NCBI GenBank assembly: GCA_963818205.1
Contig: CAWFRG010000005.1
Span: 1 to 26,951, forward strand
DNA: 26,951 nt
Reading direction: 5' to 3'
Source of the DNA: CAVVYV01 sp963818205
GTDB lineage: Bacteria; Actinomycetota; Thermoleophilia; Solirubrobacterales; 70-9
Position numbers and translations under genes: made by a program. The first letter of the stretch is position 1. Each line of letters begins with the position of its first letter. The notes beneath the pieces are model-generated. The model searched no databases and was not told where the DNA came from. It saw only the letters and a program-made list of their open reading frames with translations. This document shows positions 7,221 to 16,234 of this stretch, piece by piece.

Positions 7221-9589
7221 ATGGCGACGACCGCGGCGACAGAGACCCCCATCGGCCACGGCAACATGAAGCGCAAGGAGGACGCGCGCTTCATCCGGGG
7301 CCAGGGGACCTACCTCGACGACATCGTGCTCCCCGAGATGCTCCATGGAGCGGTGCTGCGCAGCCCGTACGCGCATGCGCGAATCGTCTCGATCGACACC
7401 TCGGCGGCGCTCGCGCATCCCAAGGTGCACAGGGTGATCACTGCCAAGGACCTCGAGACACTCGGCCTCGCGTGGATGCCGACGATCTCCTACGACTCGC
7501 AGGCCGTGCTCGCGGGGGACAAGGTCAGGTTCCAGGGCCAGGAGGTTGCTTTCGTCATCGCCGAAGACCGCTACTCCGCCCGCGACGCTCTACCGCTGAT
7601 CGACGTCGAGTACGAGGCCCTGCCTGCGATCGTCAACGCGCGGAAGGCTTTGGACCCGGACGCGCCGCTGATCCGGGACGACAAGCCCGATCAGACCGAC
7701 AATCTCGCCAACCCACTCTGGGAGGCCGGCGACGCCGATGAGTGCGACCGCGTCTTCGCCGAGGCCGACGTCGTCGTCAGCCGCGACATGATCTACCCGC
7801 GCTGCCACCCGGCGCCGCTCGAGACCTGCGGCATGATCGCGGACATGGACCCGGAGACGGGCCAGCTCGACATCTACAACGGCAACCAGGCCCCCAACCT
7901 CCACCGCACCGTCTACGCGCAGGTCGCCGGGCTGCCCGAGCACATGATCCGGATCATGACCAACGACATCGGCGGCGGGTTCGGCAACAAGGTCCCCGTC
8001 TATCCGGGCTATGTCTGCGCGATCGTCGGCTCGATCGTCTCCGGCAGGCCCGTCAAGTGGGTCGAGGACCGCTCCGAGAACCTCATGTCCACGGGTTTCG
8101 CCCGCGACTACGTAATGAGCGGCCAGATCTGCGCCAAGGACGGGAAGATCACCGGGGCGCGGGTCGACGTGATCGCCGACCACGGCGCCTTCGACAGCAC
8201 GGCGCAACCCTCGAAGTTCCCGGCCGGGTTCTTCCACGTGTTCGCGGGCTCATACGACCTCGACGCGGCGCACTGCAGCGTCAAGGCCGTCTACACGAAC
8301 AAGGCGCCCGGAGGAGTTGCGTACCGGTGCTCTTTCCGGGTGACCGAGGCGATCTACCTGATCGAGCGGCTGGTCGGCGAGCTCGCTCTCGAGATGGACG
8401 TCGACCCAATCGAGCTGCGGATGAAGAGCTTCATCCGCCCCGAGCAGTTCCCCTACGAGAACAAGACCGGCTGGACGTATGACTCCGGGGAGTACGAGAA
8501 GACAATGCGCGAGGCGATGAGGATCGCAGGCTACGACGAGCTCCGCCGGGAGCAGGCCGAGAAGCGCGAGCGCGGTGAGCTGATGGGCATCGGCGTCTCT
8601 TTCTTCACCGAGGTGGTCGGAGCCGGGCCGAGGAAGCACATGGACGTACTCGGCCAGGGCATGGCCGACGGCTGCGACCTCCGGGTGCACGCCTCGGGCA
8701 AGGCGGTGGTGAGCATCAGCGCCCAGACCCAGGGCCAGGCCCACGAGACCACATTCGCCCAGATCGTCGCCGAGGAGCTCGGCATCTCGCCGGACGACAT
8801 CCAGGTCCGCCACGGCGACACCGACCGCACGCCCTACGGACTCGGGACCTACGGCAGCCGCTCCACCCCCGTGTCCGGCGCCGCCGCCGCCGTCGCCGCC
8901 CGCAGGGTGCGCGACAAGGCTCGCCTGATCGCGGCCGGAATGCTGGAGACCTCGCCCGACGATCTCGTCTGGGAGAAGGGCCGCTGGTCCGTCAAGGGCG
9001 ATCCGGAGAAGGGTGCGACGATCAACGAGGTCGCCCAGGCGGCCTATGGTGATGCCCCCTTCCGGAGGGGCTCGAGGGAGGTCTCGATGGCCAGTCCGTC
9101 TACGACCCTCCCAACCTCACCTACCCATGCGGCGCCTACATCTGCGTCGTGGACGTCGATCCCGACACTGCCGAGGTCAAGCTGCGCCGGTTCATCGCCG
9201 TCGACGACTGCGGGGTGCGGATCAATCCGATGATCGTGGACGGCCAGATCATGGGTGGTCTGGCAGAGGGGGTCGGCATCGCCCTGATGGAGGTGATCAG
9301 CTTCGATGAGCAGGGCAACTGCCTGAACGGCTCGATGATGGAGTACCTGATCCCGACCGCGCTCGAGTGCCCGGAGTGGGAGCTGGGCGCGACCGTGACG
9401 CCCTGTCCGCATCATCCGATCGGCGCCAAGGGGGTTGGCGAATCGGCGACCAACGGCTCGCCGCCGGCGATCGTCAACGCCGTCTGCGACGCGCTGTATC
9501 AGAGCCACGGGGTCGCCCACATCGACATGCCGCTGAGCCCTGCCCGGGTCTGGGCGGCGATGCAGGGCCGGGCGGAGCCTCCGCAGTGA
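7221..9589 (+). CDS. coxL: Form I aerobic CO dehydrogenase large (Mo-Cu) subunit, one frameshift
   Basis: CoxL holds the molybdopterin cytosine dinucleotide cofactor and the Mo-S-Cu site that oxidises CO to CO2. The diagnostic form I loop VAYRCSFR is at residues 366-373, with the copper-ligand Cys at 370. The Mo-cofactor segments IGGGFGNKVP, QTQGQAHETTFAQIVAEE and GAKGVGESATNGSP (catalytic Glu) are also present. The ATG at 7221 has an AAGGAG site 6 bases upstream; an earlier in-frame start at 7155 lies inside coxS. One base is missing near 9062 (TTCCGG where TTCCCGG is expected). Corrected, the protein has about 789 residues, the usual length. Form II (BMS-type) enzymes lack the Cys-containing loop, so a true CO oxidiser is strongly supported. 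Confidence 0.95.
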
Positions 9590-9638
9590 CCTCTGGCTGA
9601 TCCGGCGAGAGGGCGAGCGGACACTTTGGAGAACAGGC

Positions 9639-10982
9639 GTGCTTGAGCTCGACAGGATCGACGGCCCGGCCCTCGCGACCGCACTGGGGCAGCGGCTGCG
9701 CGCTGCCGGCGTGCCCGTCACTCCCGAGCGATCCGCGCGCTTCGCGCAGGCGGTGTCCATCGTCGGTCCGCGCAGACTCACGGATCTGTATTGGACGGCG
9801 CGGTCGGTATTCGTCTCCTCCCAGGCCCAGCTGCCCTCGTTCGACCGGGTCTTCGCGGCAGTCTTCGATCCGACCGTGGAGCCGGACGAGGAGCGCGGTG
9901 ACCCGTACTCCCCGACGCTAAGCGGCGCCCAGCCGAGCGAGCGCCCCCCGAACGCGAGGGCCCGCTCCCTGCCCGGCGAACGCGGCTCTGATGATCGCGG
10001 CGGCATGCGGGGGACCGCCTCGGCTCCGGACTCCGACGAGGACGCCCGCGAGATCGCTGTGCCCTTGGCAATGGCCAGCGAGGAGGAGCGCTTGGGGAAA
10101 AAGAGCTTCGAGGCGCTCGAGCCGCACGAGCTCGAGCGGCTTCGGCGGCTGATGGCGGCGCTCGAGCTGGCCGCCCCGGAGCGCCACTCCAGGAGGACGC
10201 GCCGGGCGAGGCGGGGCGAGCGTCTCGACCTGCGTCGCACCTTGCGCACTAGCCTGCGCACGGGCGGCGATCCGATGACCCTCGCCAAGCGCCGTCGGCG
10301 GACGCGCCCGCGTCGCCTGGTTCTGCTCTGCGACATCTCGGGATCGATGGAGCCGTATGCGCGCGCGTATCTGCATCTCCTTACCTCGGCGGTCGCCAGC
10401 GGCGCCCCCGCCGAGGCTTTCGTCTTCGCAACCCGCCTCACCCGCCTCACCCGCGCGCTCGGCGGGCGCAATCCCGAGGCGGCGATCCAACGGGCCGCCT
10501 CCGCCGCGCCGGACTGGTCGAGCGGCACGCGGATCGGAGAGGCGCTGAAGACGTTCAACGACCGCTACGGGCGTCGGGGGATGGCGCGCGGCGCGGTGTT
10601 GGTGATCCTCTCCGACGGATGGGAGCGCGCGGACCCCGAGCTCGTGGGGCGTGAGATGGAGCGGATGGCGCGCCTTGCCCACCGCATCGTCTGGGTCAAC
10701 CCCCGCGTCGGCGCGCCCGGATTCTCTCCGAGGGCCGCGGGTATGGCGGCGGCGCTGCCCCACTGCGACGCCCTGGTCAGCGGCCACTCACTGGACGCCC
10801 TCGATGAGGTGATCGAGGCGATTCTGAAGAGCGAAGCCTCCCGAGCCGCCGGCTGGAGGTCGGCGCCCGCCCCGGCCGAGATCGCTGAGCCCTCGTGGCC
10901 AAGCGCCGAGCGAACCGAGGCCCAGAAGCCCGTTCCCATGCCCAGCGGCTACGGCCCCAAGCGCGGGAGGACGACGCGTTGA
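9639..10982 (+). CDS. coxE: CoxE-like von Willebrand A domain protein, 447 aa
   Basis: CoxE works with the AAA+ ATPase CoxD in maturation of the Mo-Cu site of CO dehydrogenase. The N-terminal part (LGQRLRAAGVPVTPERSARF) and the following VFAAVFDP match the family. A charged, low-complexity linker with many Arg residues follows. The VWA domain begins at about residue 225, with its metal-ion-dependent adhesion site as DISGS at 232-236 and ILSDGWERADPELV later. The GTG start at 9639 lies 49 bases after the coxL stop; no strong ribosome site is obvious. In the model cluster coxD and coxE are adjacent, whereas here three other genes separate them. Confidence 0.88.
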   Translation: MLELDRIDGPALATALGQRLRAAGVPVTPERSARFAQAVSIVGPRRLTDLYWTARSVFVSSQAQLPSFDRVFAAVFDPTVEPDEERGDPYSPTLSGAQPSERPPNARARSLPGERGSDDRGGMRGTASAPDSDEDAREIAVPLAMASEEERLGKKSFEALEPHELERLRRLMAALELAAPERHSRRTRRARRGERLDLRRTLRTSLRTGGDPMTLAKRRRRTRPRRLVLLCDISGSMEPYARAYLHLLTSAVASGAPAEAFVFATRLTRLTRALGGRNPEAAIQRAASAAPDWSSGTRIGEALKTFNDRYGRRGMARGAVLVILSDGWERADPELVGREMERMARLAHRIVWVNPRVGAPGFSPRAAGMAAALPHCDALVSGHSLDALDEVIEAILKSEASRAAGWRSAPAPAEIAEPSWPSAERTEAQKPVPMPSGYGPKRGRTTR

Positions 10983-11033
10983 AGGCGGGGCGCGCGGCGG
11001 CCGCCATCAGGCGCGGTTTAGTGTGAAAGCGCC

Positions 11034-11519
11034 ATGGAGGAGACTGACGACGCGGTCTATCGAGCCGTGTTCCTGCGGATGCACCCGACGGGGAAGGCGG
11101 TGCTCAGCCTGAGCGAGGCCTCCCAGGGAGAGGAGGGGAAGCTCGCCGGGATCGTGGCGGAGGAGCTCGGAATCCCCCCGGAGGACATCAAGGTCGTGCA
11201 CCAGGACACCGACCGCTTCGGAGAGGGAAACAGCTTCAACAGCGGCCCGAGCGATGCGGTCGGCGAGAATGTCGCCGCCACCGCGCGAAAGCTGCGAGAA
11301 AAGGCCCAGATCGTCGCCGCCTCGATGCTCGATGCATCGCCCGACGCGCTTCGGTTCGACAACGGCCACTGGAGCGTCGAGGGCGGCGACCCGGAGGGAG
11401 TCAGGATTCAGGCGGTCGCCCTGCACACCTTCGGCGGCTTCGAGCTTCCGGAGGGAGTGGAGGGCTCGCTCGACGCCCAGACGACCTACAGGACAGGGGC
11501 GGCCCAACCCGCCGGATGA
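11034..11519 (+). CDS. Stand-alone CoxL C-terminal-like fragment, 161 aa
   Basis: The protein aligns by eye along most of its length with the third quarter of the CoxL encoded upstream. It has GKAVLSLSEASQGEEGKLAG against GKAVVSISAQTQGQAHETTF, then an identical IVAEELGI, then DTDRF and a HWSVEGGDPEG segment against RWSVKGDPEKG. It lacks the CO-binding loop, the GQAHE cofactor-contact residues (replaced by GEEGK) and the catalytic Glu region, so it cannot be an enzyme alone. The ORF is intact from the ATG at 11034 to the TGA at 11519. It may be a decaying duplicate or a repurposed piece that helps assembly. Its upstream region has only a weak ribosome site (GTGAAAG). Confidence 0.6.
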   Translation: MEETDDAVYRAVFLRMHPTGKAVLSLSEASQGEEGKLAGIVAEELGIPPEDIKVVHQDTDRFGEGNSFNSGPSDAVGENVAATARKLREKAQIVAASMLDASPDALRFDNGHWSVEGGDPEGVRIQAVALHTFGGFELPEGVEGSLDAQTTYRTGAAQPAG

Positions 11520-11594
11520 GCCGGGGCCGGGTGGGCCCGGGAGTACCCTTGCTCGAGGTGATGCGGTGTGCCTGAAGCCGATGGAGGAGCGGCC

Positions 11595-12602
11595 GTGAGC
11601 GAGCCTGGGTCGACTGTGCGTGCCCGAGGCCGGAGCGAGGCGGCACCCTTCGTGGAGGCCACCGTGGTTCGTGCCCAGAGCCCGACAAGCGTCAGGGCGG
11701 GCGATGCTGCGATCGTACGCCCGGACGGAACCATCGATGGTTTCGTCGGGGGCGCCTGCGCCGAGGCCTCGGTCCGTCTGTACTCGCTGCGGGCGATGGA
11801 AGCCGGCGAACCCCTTCTGCTTCGCATTCTGCCCGGTGCGGCCGAGGGGCAGCCTGCCGCAGACGAGGGAGCCGTCACGGTCAAGAACCCATGCCTCAGC
11901 GGGGGCGCGCTGGAGATCTTCCTCCAGCCCCACCTCCCGGCGGAGAGCTTGAGGATCGTCGGCGAGACCCCAATCGGGGAGGCCCTGGCGGACCTGGCGA
12001 AGAGGCTGGGATTCGCCGTGAAGCTGAGCGCGGCGGAGGACAGCGAGCCGCGGGCTGACGACGCCGCAATCGTGGTGGCCTCGCACGGGCACGACGAGGA
12101 GCGCGTCCTGACCACAGCCCTGCGCGCCGGCGTGCCGTACGTCGCGCTCGTGGCCAGCACGATCCGCGGCGATGCGGTCAGGAAGTCACTCGACCTGACC
12201 GAAGAGCAGCGGGGTCAGCTCCACACTCCGGCCGGCCTCGAGATCGGAGCCGACAGCCCAGAGGAGATAGCACTGGCGATCCTCGCCCAGATCGTCTCCT
12301 TGAGGCCCTCCGGGGCGGCCGTTCGCGGCACCCATGTCGCCGCCGCCAGGACCGATCGGGATGAGGATTCGGCCGTGACGCTCACGTCCGCGCCGGCGCC
12401 GGGTGGGCCCGAGCCCGCTCCTGCACTCTCTCCGGTCGCGATATCCACCGCGGTTGCCATTGACCCGATCTGCGGAATGGAGGTCGCCGTCAGCCCCGCC
12501 AGCCTCCAACTCGAGCGGGACGGCGAGCGCCACTACTTCTGCTCGGGGGGCTGCCGCGACAGCTTCAGCGCCGAGGGCGTTGCCGGTGGCGCGGCCGGGT
12601 GA
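11595..12602 (+). CDS. XdhC/CoxF-type maturation protein fused to a YHS metal-binding domain, 335 aa
   Basis: XdhC-family proteins bind molybdenum cofactor and support its sulfuration and insertion into xanthine dehydrogenase-family enzymes. The N-terminal domain shows FVEATVVRAQSPTSVRAGDA and DGFVGGACAEAS, a variant of the usual GGCVE motif. A Rossmann-type domain follows, with IVVASHGHDEERVLTTAL and TPAGLEIGADSPEEIALAIL. After a Pro/Ala linker, residues of about 290-328 form a YHS/TRASH-type domain: DPICGMEV, then YFCSGGCRDSF. YHS domains bind metal through these cysteines. I chose GTG 11595 because GGAGGAG lies 5 bases upstream; a GTG at 11568 is also possible. The stop overlaps the next gene by 17 bases. 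Confidence 0.8.
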   Translation: MSEPGSTVRARGRSEAAPFVEATVVRAQSPTSVRAGDAAIVRPDGTIDGFVGGACAEASVRLYSLRAMEAGEPLLLRILPGAAEGQPAADEGAVTVKNPCLSGGALEIFLQPHLPAESLRIVGETPIGEALADLAKRLGFAVKLSAAEDSEPRADDAAIVVASHGHDEERVLTTALRAGVPYVALVASTIRGDAVRKSLDLTEEQRGQLHTPAGLEIGADSPEEIALAILAQIVSLRPSGAAVRGTHVAAARTDRDEDSAVTLTSAPAPGGPEPAPALSPVAISTAVAIDPICGMEVAVSPASLQLERDGERHYFCSGGCRDSFSAEGVAGGAAG

Positions 12603-13197
12603 CCGATTCGTCACCGGCTTGGTGCTCGCGGCCGGTGGCTCGCGGCGGCTCGGCGAGCCCAAGCAGCTGCTCCCGTACGGCTCGGGCACCCTGCTCGACC
12701 ACACCCTCGACACCGCCCGGGCGAGCGGGCTCGATCAGCTGATCGTCGCCCTCGGTGGCAGCTCCACGGAGGTGGGGCGGAGGGTCGACCTCTCCGGCAC
12801 GGAGGTGGTCGAGAACCGAGACTACGGCGAGGGCTGTTCCTCGTCGATCGCCGCGGGCCTGGGCGCCGTGGACCCGCGAGCCGAGCTCCTGGTGCTGATC
12901 CTTGGCGACCAGCCTGGGGTGACGGCGGCCACCGTTCGGGCGCTGATCGGCGGCAGCGGCGAGGGCACCATGCTGGCCGCCTGTCTGTATGACGACGGGC
13001 GCGGGCACCCATTGGCCTTCGGCCGCGCGCTCTTTCCCGAGCTGGGCGAGTTGCACGGCGACAAGGCGGTCTGGAAGCTGCTGGATCGCCGGGCCGACGA
13101 GGTGGTCGAGGTCCGAGTGGCGGGCTCGATCCCGCCCGACGTAGACACACGCGAGGACTACGAAGCTCTCCTGGCGGAGGCTGGGACCTCGGCATGA
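12586..13197 (+). CDS. mocA: MocA-like molybdenum cofactor cytidylyltransferase, 203 aa
   Basis: MobA/MocA-type nucleotidyltransferases join CMP or GMP to molybdopterin; CO dehydrogenase uses the cytosine form. The nucleotide-binding start GLVLAAGGSRRLGEPKQLLP is at about residues 11-30, and the metal-binding LILGDQPGV motif at about 104-112. HPLAFGRALFPEL and DVDTREDYEAL close the fold. The likely start is the GTG at 12586, inside the end of the preceding gene; an upstream in-frame extension has no family resemblance. The stop overlaps the coxD ATG by 4 bases (ATGA). Context next to coxMSL favours cytidine rather than guanosine specificity; the sequence alone does not prove this. Confidence 0.85.
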   Translation: MARPGDRFVTGLVLAAGGSRRLGEPKQLLPYGSGTLLDHTLDTARASGLDQLIVALGGSSTEVGRRVDLSGTEVVENRDYGEGCSSSIAAGLGAVDPRAELLVLILGDQPGVTAATVRALIGGSGEGTMLAACLYDDGRGHPLAFGRALFPELGELHGDKAVWKLLDRRADEVVEVRVAGSIPPDVDTREDYEALLAEAGTSA

Positions 13198-14123
13198 CCG
13201 TTCCTGTGCGCGCCGGCGCGGAGACGGCCCTGAGCGCTGCGGTCCCCGACATCGGGTCGCTCGCGCGGTTGCTCGACGGCGTCGACTACTTGGCCGACGA
13301 CGGGCTCGCCACGGCTCTCTTCCTCTCACTGCGGCTGCCCCAGCCCCTCCTTCTCGAGGGGGAGGCGGGCGTCGGCAAGACCGAGGCCGCCAAGTCTCTG
13401 GCGGCGGCGCTGGACACCCAGCTGATCAGGCTCCAGTGCTACGAGGGCATCGACGTATCCGAGGCCCTCTACGAGTGGAACTACCCGCGGCAGTTGCTCA
13501 GGATCCGATCGAGCGAGGCGACGGGCGCCGAGTTCGCAGAGGACCAGCTGTTTGGCAGGGAGTTCCTGACGCCCCGGCCCCTGCTGCAGGCGATCGAGCA
13601 CCCGGGACCGATGCCCGCGATCCTCCTGGTGGATGAGCTCGATCGAGCCGACGACGACTTCGAGGCCTTCCTGTTCGAGATGCTGGCGGAGTCCAGCGTG
13701 ACAATTCCGGAGATCGGCACGATTCGCGCGACTCTACCGCCGGCCGTGATCCTGACCTCGAACCGCACTCGCGACCTGCACGACGCGCTCAAGCGCCGCT
13801 GCCTGTACCACTGGATCGACTACCCGAGCCCGGAGCGCGAGGTGGAGATCGTTCGCCGCCGTGTGCCGGGAACTGCGGAGGAGCTGGCAGCCGAGGCCGC
13901 CGAGGCTGTGCGCCGGCTGCGCCAGAGCGAGGTGCAAAAGCCTCCGGGGGTCGCCGAGACGATCGACTGGGTAGCTGCCCTCGAGCTGCTCGGAGTCGAT
14001 CACCTCGACGCCTCCGCGGCGGAGCGGACGCTGGGCTCGGTGCTCAAATATCGTGACGATCAGGATCAGATCGTCGAGCAGGGACTCGACTGGCTGGTGG
14101 GCACGGATGCCGGAGGGAGATGA
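13194..14123 (+). CDS. coxD: CoxD-like MoxR-family AAA+ ATPase, 309 aa
   Basis: CoxD is an AAA+ chaperone needed to build the Mo-S-Cu centre of CO dehydrogenase. Walker A is GEAGVGKT at residues 56-63 and Walker B is ILLVDELD at 143-150. The MoxR-type segment LQCYEGIDVSEALYEWNY lies between them, and the sensor region LTSNRTRDLHDALKRRC follows at about 186-202. The start overlaps the mocA stop by 4 bases, and 6 bases separate its stop from the XdhC gene. The partner VWA protein (coxE) is about 2.2 kb upstream in the same direction. Confidence 0.9.
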   Translation: MTVPVRAGAETALSAAVPDIGSLARLLDGVDYLADDGLATALFLSLRLPQPLLLEGEAGVGKTEAAKSLAAALDTQLIRLQCYEGIDVSEALYEWNYPRQLLRIRSSEATGAEFAEDQLFGREFLTPRPLLQAIEHPGPMPAILLVDELDRADDDFEAFLFEMLAESSVTIPEIGTIRATLPPAVILTSNRTRDLHDALKRRCLYHWIDYPSPEREVEIVRRRVPGTAEELAAEAAEAVRRLRQSEVQKPPGVAETIDWVAALELLGVDHLDASAAERTLGSVLKYRDDQDQIVEQGLDWLVGTDAGGR

Positions 14124-14129
14124 GCTGAG

Positions 14130-15239
14130 ATGAGGGACGTCATGGAGGCCGTCGAGAGTTGGGTCACCCGTGGCGATCGGGTTGCCCTGGCGACGGTCGT
14201 CGACACGAAGAAGTCGGCACCGCAGCCCCCGGGAACCAAGATGGCCGTCAACGACGGGGGCAAGATGATCGGAGCTGTGTCGGGAGGCTGCGTCGAGGGG
14301 CAGGTGGTCCAGGTCGCCGAGGGGATCCTGGCGGGCGGCAACCCGCAGCTTCTGCATTACGGGATCGCCGACGAGGATGCCTGGGACGTTGGGTTGCCGT
14401 GCGGCGGCGAGATCTCGATCTGGGTTGAGGTATACGAGGGCAACGGGCTGCAGGGACGCTTCGCGGAGCTCGCCCTCCGGGGCGGCCGCGGGGCGCTGGT
14501 CACCTTGCTCGAGGGCCCGAAGCAACTCGGCGCGAAGCTCCTGGTGACCGAGGGCGACCCGCCCGTCGGCACGCTGGGCAGCCCGGAGCTCGATGCCGCC
14601 GTGATGGAGTTGGCGGACGAGGCGATGTGGTCCGAGCGCAGCGAGCTCCATGAGCACGACGGCAGGACCCTGTTCGTGGACGCGGTGGCGCCGCCGCCTC
14701 GCCTGATCATCTTCGGCGCGGTCGATTTCGCCGCTCAGCTCGCGGCCGCGGCCCGCGTGGCGGGTTGGCGCGCGTTCGTCGTCGACCCTCGCAAGCGATT
14801 CGCCACCGCCGACCGCTTTCCCGAGGCCGAGCGGGTGATCGCCGAGTGGCCCGACAAGGCGCTCGACCAGCTCGGGGGAATCGACCGGGCGACATCGATC
14901 GCAGTCCTCACCCATGACCCGAAGCTCGACGATGCGGTGCTCAAGGTCGCGCTTCGCTCCGAGGCCCAGTACATCGGTGCGATGGGCAGTCGCCGTGCCC
15001 AGGAGAAGCGCCGCGAGCGCCTGCTCGCGCAGGGCCTGACCGACGAAGAGCTTGGGCGGCTGGCGGCTCCGATCGGCCTCGATATCGGCGCGCTCACCGC
15101 CGCCGAGACGGCGATCTCGATCATGGGGGAGATCACCGCCGTACGCCGGGGACGCGAGGGCGGTCGCCTGATGGCCGTCAAGGGCCGGATCCACGATGCG
15201 GCCGCCGACGAGGCGCGGGAAGCAGCGGGCGCACGGTGA
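14130..15239 (+). CDS. Full-length XdhC/CoxF family maturation factor, 369 aa
   Basis: Both XdhC domains are present. The N-terminal one has SAPQPPGTKMAVNDGGKMIG and VSGGCVEGQV with the conserved Cys. The C-terminal Rossmann domain has LIIFGAVDFAAQLAAAARVA, VLTHDPKLDDAVLKVAL, YIGAMGSRRAQEKRRERL and PIGLDIGALTAAETAISI. These proteins bind molybdenum cofactor and hand it on, sulfurated, to the large subunit. This is the second XdhC-type gene of the cluster and, unlike the first, it has the canonical GGCVE motif and no YHS domain. It could correspond to CoxF or CoxI of the model cluster; I cannot decide which. The stop overlaps the moaA start (TGATG). Confidence 0.9.
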   Translation: MRDVMEAVESWVTRGDRVALATVVDTKKSAPQPPGTKMAVNDGGKMIGAVSGGCVEGQVVQVAEGILAGGNPQLLHYGIADEDAWDVGLPCGGEISIWVEVYEGNGLQGRFAELALRGGRGALVTLLEGPKQLGAKLLVTEGDPPVGTLGSPELDAAVMELADEAMWSERSELHEHDGRTLFVDAVAPPPRLIIFGAVDFAAQLAAAARVAGWRAFVVDPRKRFATADRFPEAERVIAEWPDKALDQLGGIDRATSIAVLTHDPKLDDAVLKVALRSEAQYIGAMGSRRAQEKRRERLLAQGLTDEELGRLAAPIGLDIGALTAAETAISIMGEITAVRRGREGGRLMAVKGRIHDAAADEAREAAGAR

Positions 15240-16234
15240 TGCGACGCCAGCCGCTCCGCGATGGGCACGGCCGGACGATTGATGACCTGCGGGTGTCGGT
15301 GGTCGACCGCTGCAACTTCCGCTGCCAGTACTGCATGCCCGCCGACGGCCTCCCCTGGCTCGACCGCTCCGAGATCCTCAGCTTCGAGGAGACGCACCGG
15401 CTGGTGGGGCTGTTCGCCGAGATGGGCGTGAGGGAGCTGCGACTGACCGGCGGCGAGCCGCTGGTGCGCCGCGAGTTCCCCAAGCTGGTCGCGATGCTCC
15501 GGGAGATCGAACTGCTCGAGGAGATCGCGGTCACCACCAACGGCTACCTGCTGGAGCGCGACGCCGAGGCCCTGGTGCGCGCCGGGGTCGACCGCTTCAA
15601 CGTCTCGATCGATTCGCTGGCTCGGGACGCCTTCTTCAAGATCACCCGCCGCGATGCGCTTCCGCAGGTGATCCGGGGCCTTGAGGCGATCGCGGCCTTT
15701 CCCGAGGTGCGGCCGATAAAGGTCAACGCGATCGCCATGCGCGACTTCACCGAGGACGAGGTGCTGCGCTTCTGCGAGCTGGCGCGTACCAGCGACTATC
15801 AGGTGCGCTTCATCGAGTTCATGCCGCTCGACGCCGATCGGAATTGGGAGCCCGATGCGGTGCTCACCGGCCGGGAGATCAGGGAGCTGATCGAGGCCGA
15901 GCACCGGCTCGAGGAGGTCCCCCGGGAGCCGCATGCGACGGCCAGGGTCTATCGGTTTGCCGATGGCCGCGGCGAGATCGGCTTCATCAACCCGGTCTCC
16001 GAGCCCTTCTGCGGCGACTGCAACCGCATCCGCCTCACCTCAGACGGCAAGCTCCGGACCTGCCTGTTCTCGATCCACGAGACCGATCTGCGCGATCCGC
16101 TGCGCTCCGGGGCGAGCGACGAAGAGCTGGAGCGGGTGATCCGGGACGCCGTCTGGCGCAAGGAGCTCAAGCACCGCGTCAACGAGGCCGGGTTCCGCCA
16201 GCCGCCCCGGACGATGAGCCAGATCGGCGGCTAG
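15239..16234 (+). CDS. moaA: GTP 3',8-cyclase MoaA, 331 aa
   Basis: MoaA is the radical SAM enzyme for the first step of molybdenum cofactor synthesis, converting GTP to 3',8-cyclo-GTP. The SAM cluster motif is C25-x3-C29-x2-C32 (CNFRCQYC), followed by LRLTGGEPLVRREF. The second cluster ligands are C258-x2-C261 and C275 (PFCGDCNRIRLTSDGKLRTC). The essential C-terminal GG tail is present (RTMSQIGG). I chose ATG 15239, overlapping the upstream stop, over the GTG 3 bases earlier. Its stop codon TAG interlocks with the modC stop on the other strand in the shared sequence CTAG. Confidence 0.96.
   Translation: MRRQPLRDGHGRTIDDLRVSVVDRCNFRCQYCMPADGLPWLDRSEILSFEETHRLVGLFAEMGVRELRLTGGEPLVRREFPKLVAMLREIELLEEIAVTTNGYLLERDAEALVRAGVDRFNVSIDSLARDAFFKITRRDALPQVIRGLEAIAAFPEVRPIKVNAIAMRDFTEDEVLRFCELARTSDYQVRFIEFMPLDADRNWEPDAVLTGREIRELIEAEHRLEEVPREPHATARVYRFADGRGEIGFINPVSEPFCGDCNRIRLTSDGKLRTCLFSIHETDLRDPLRSGASDEELERVIRDAVWRKELKHRVNEAGFRQPPRTMSQIGG

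Noticed and set aside
9044..10558. Open minus-strand frame of 504 codons opposite coxL and coxE
   Set aside because: Translation is Arg/Ser-rich without recognisable motif; the plus strand encodes well-conserved CoxL and VWA domains.
13734..15194. Open minus-strand frame of 486 codons opposite coxD and xdhC
   Set aside because: Antisense shadow; its composition mirrors the conserved plus-strand genes and no family resemblance is visible.
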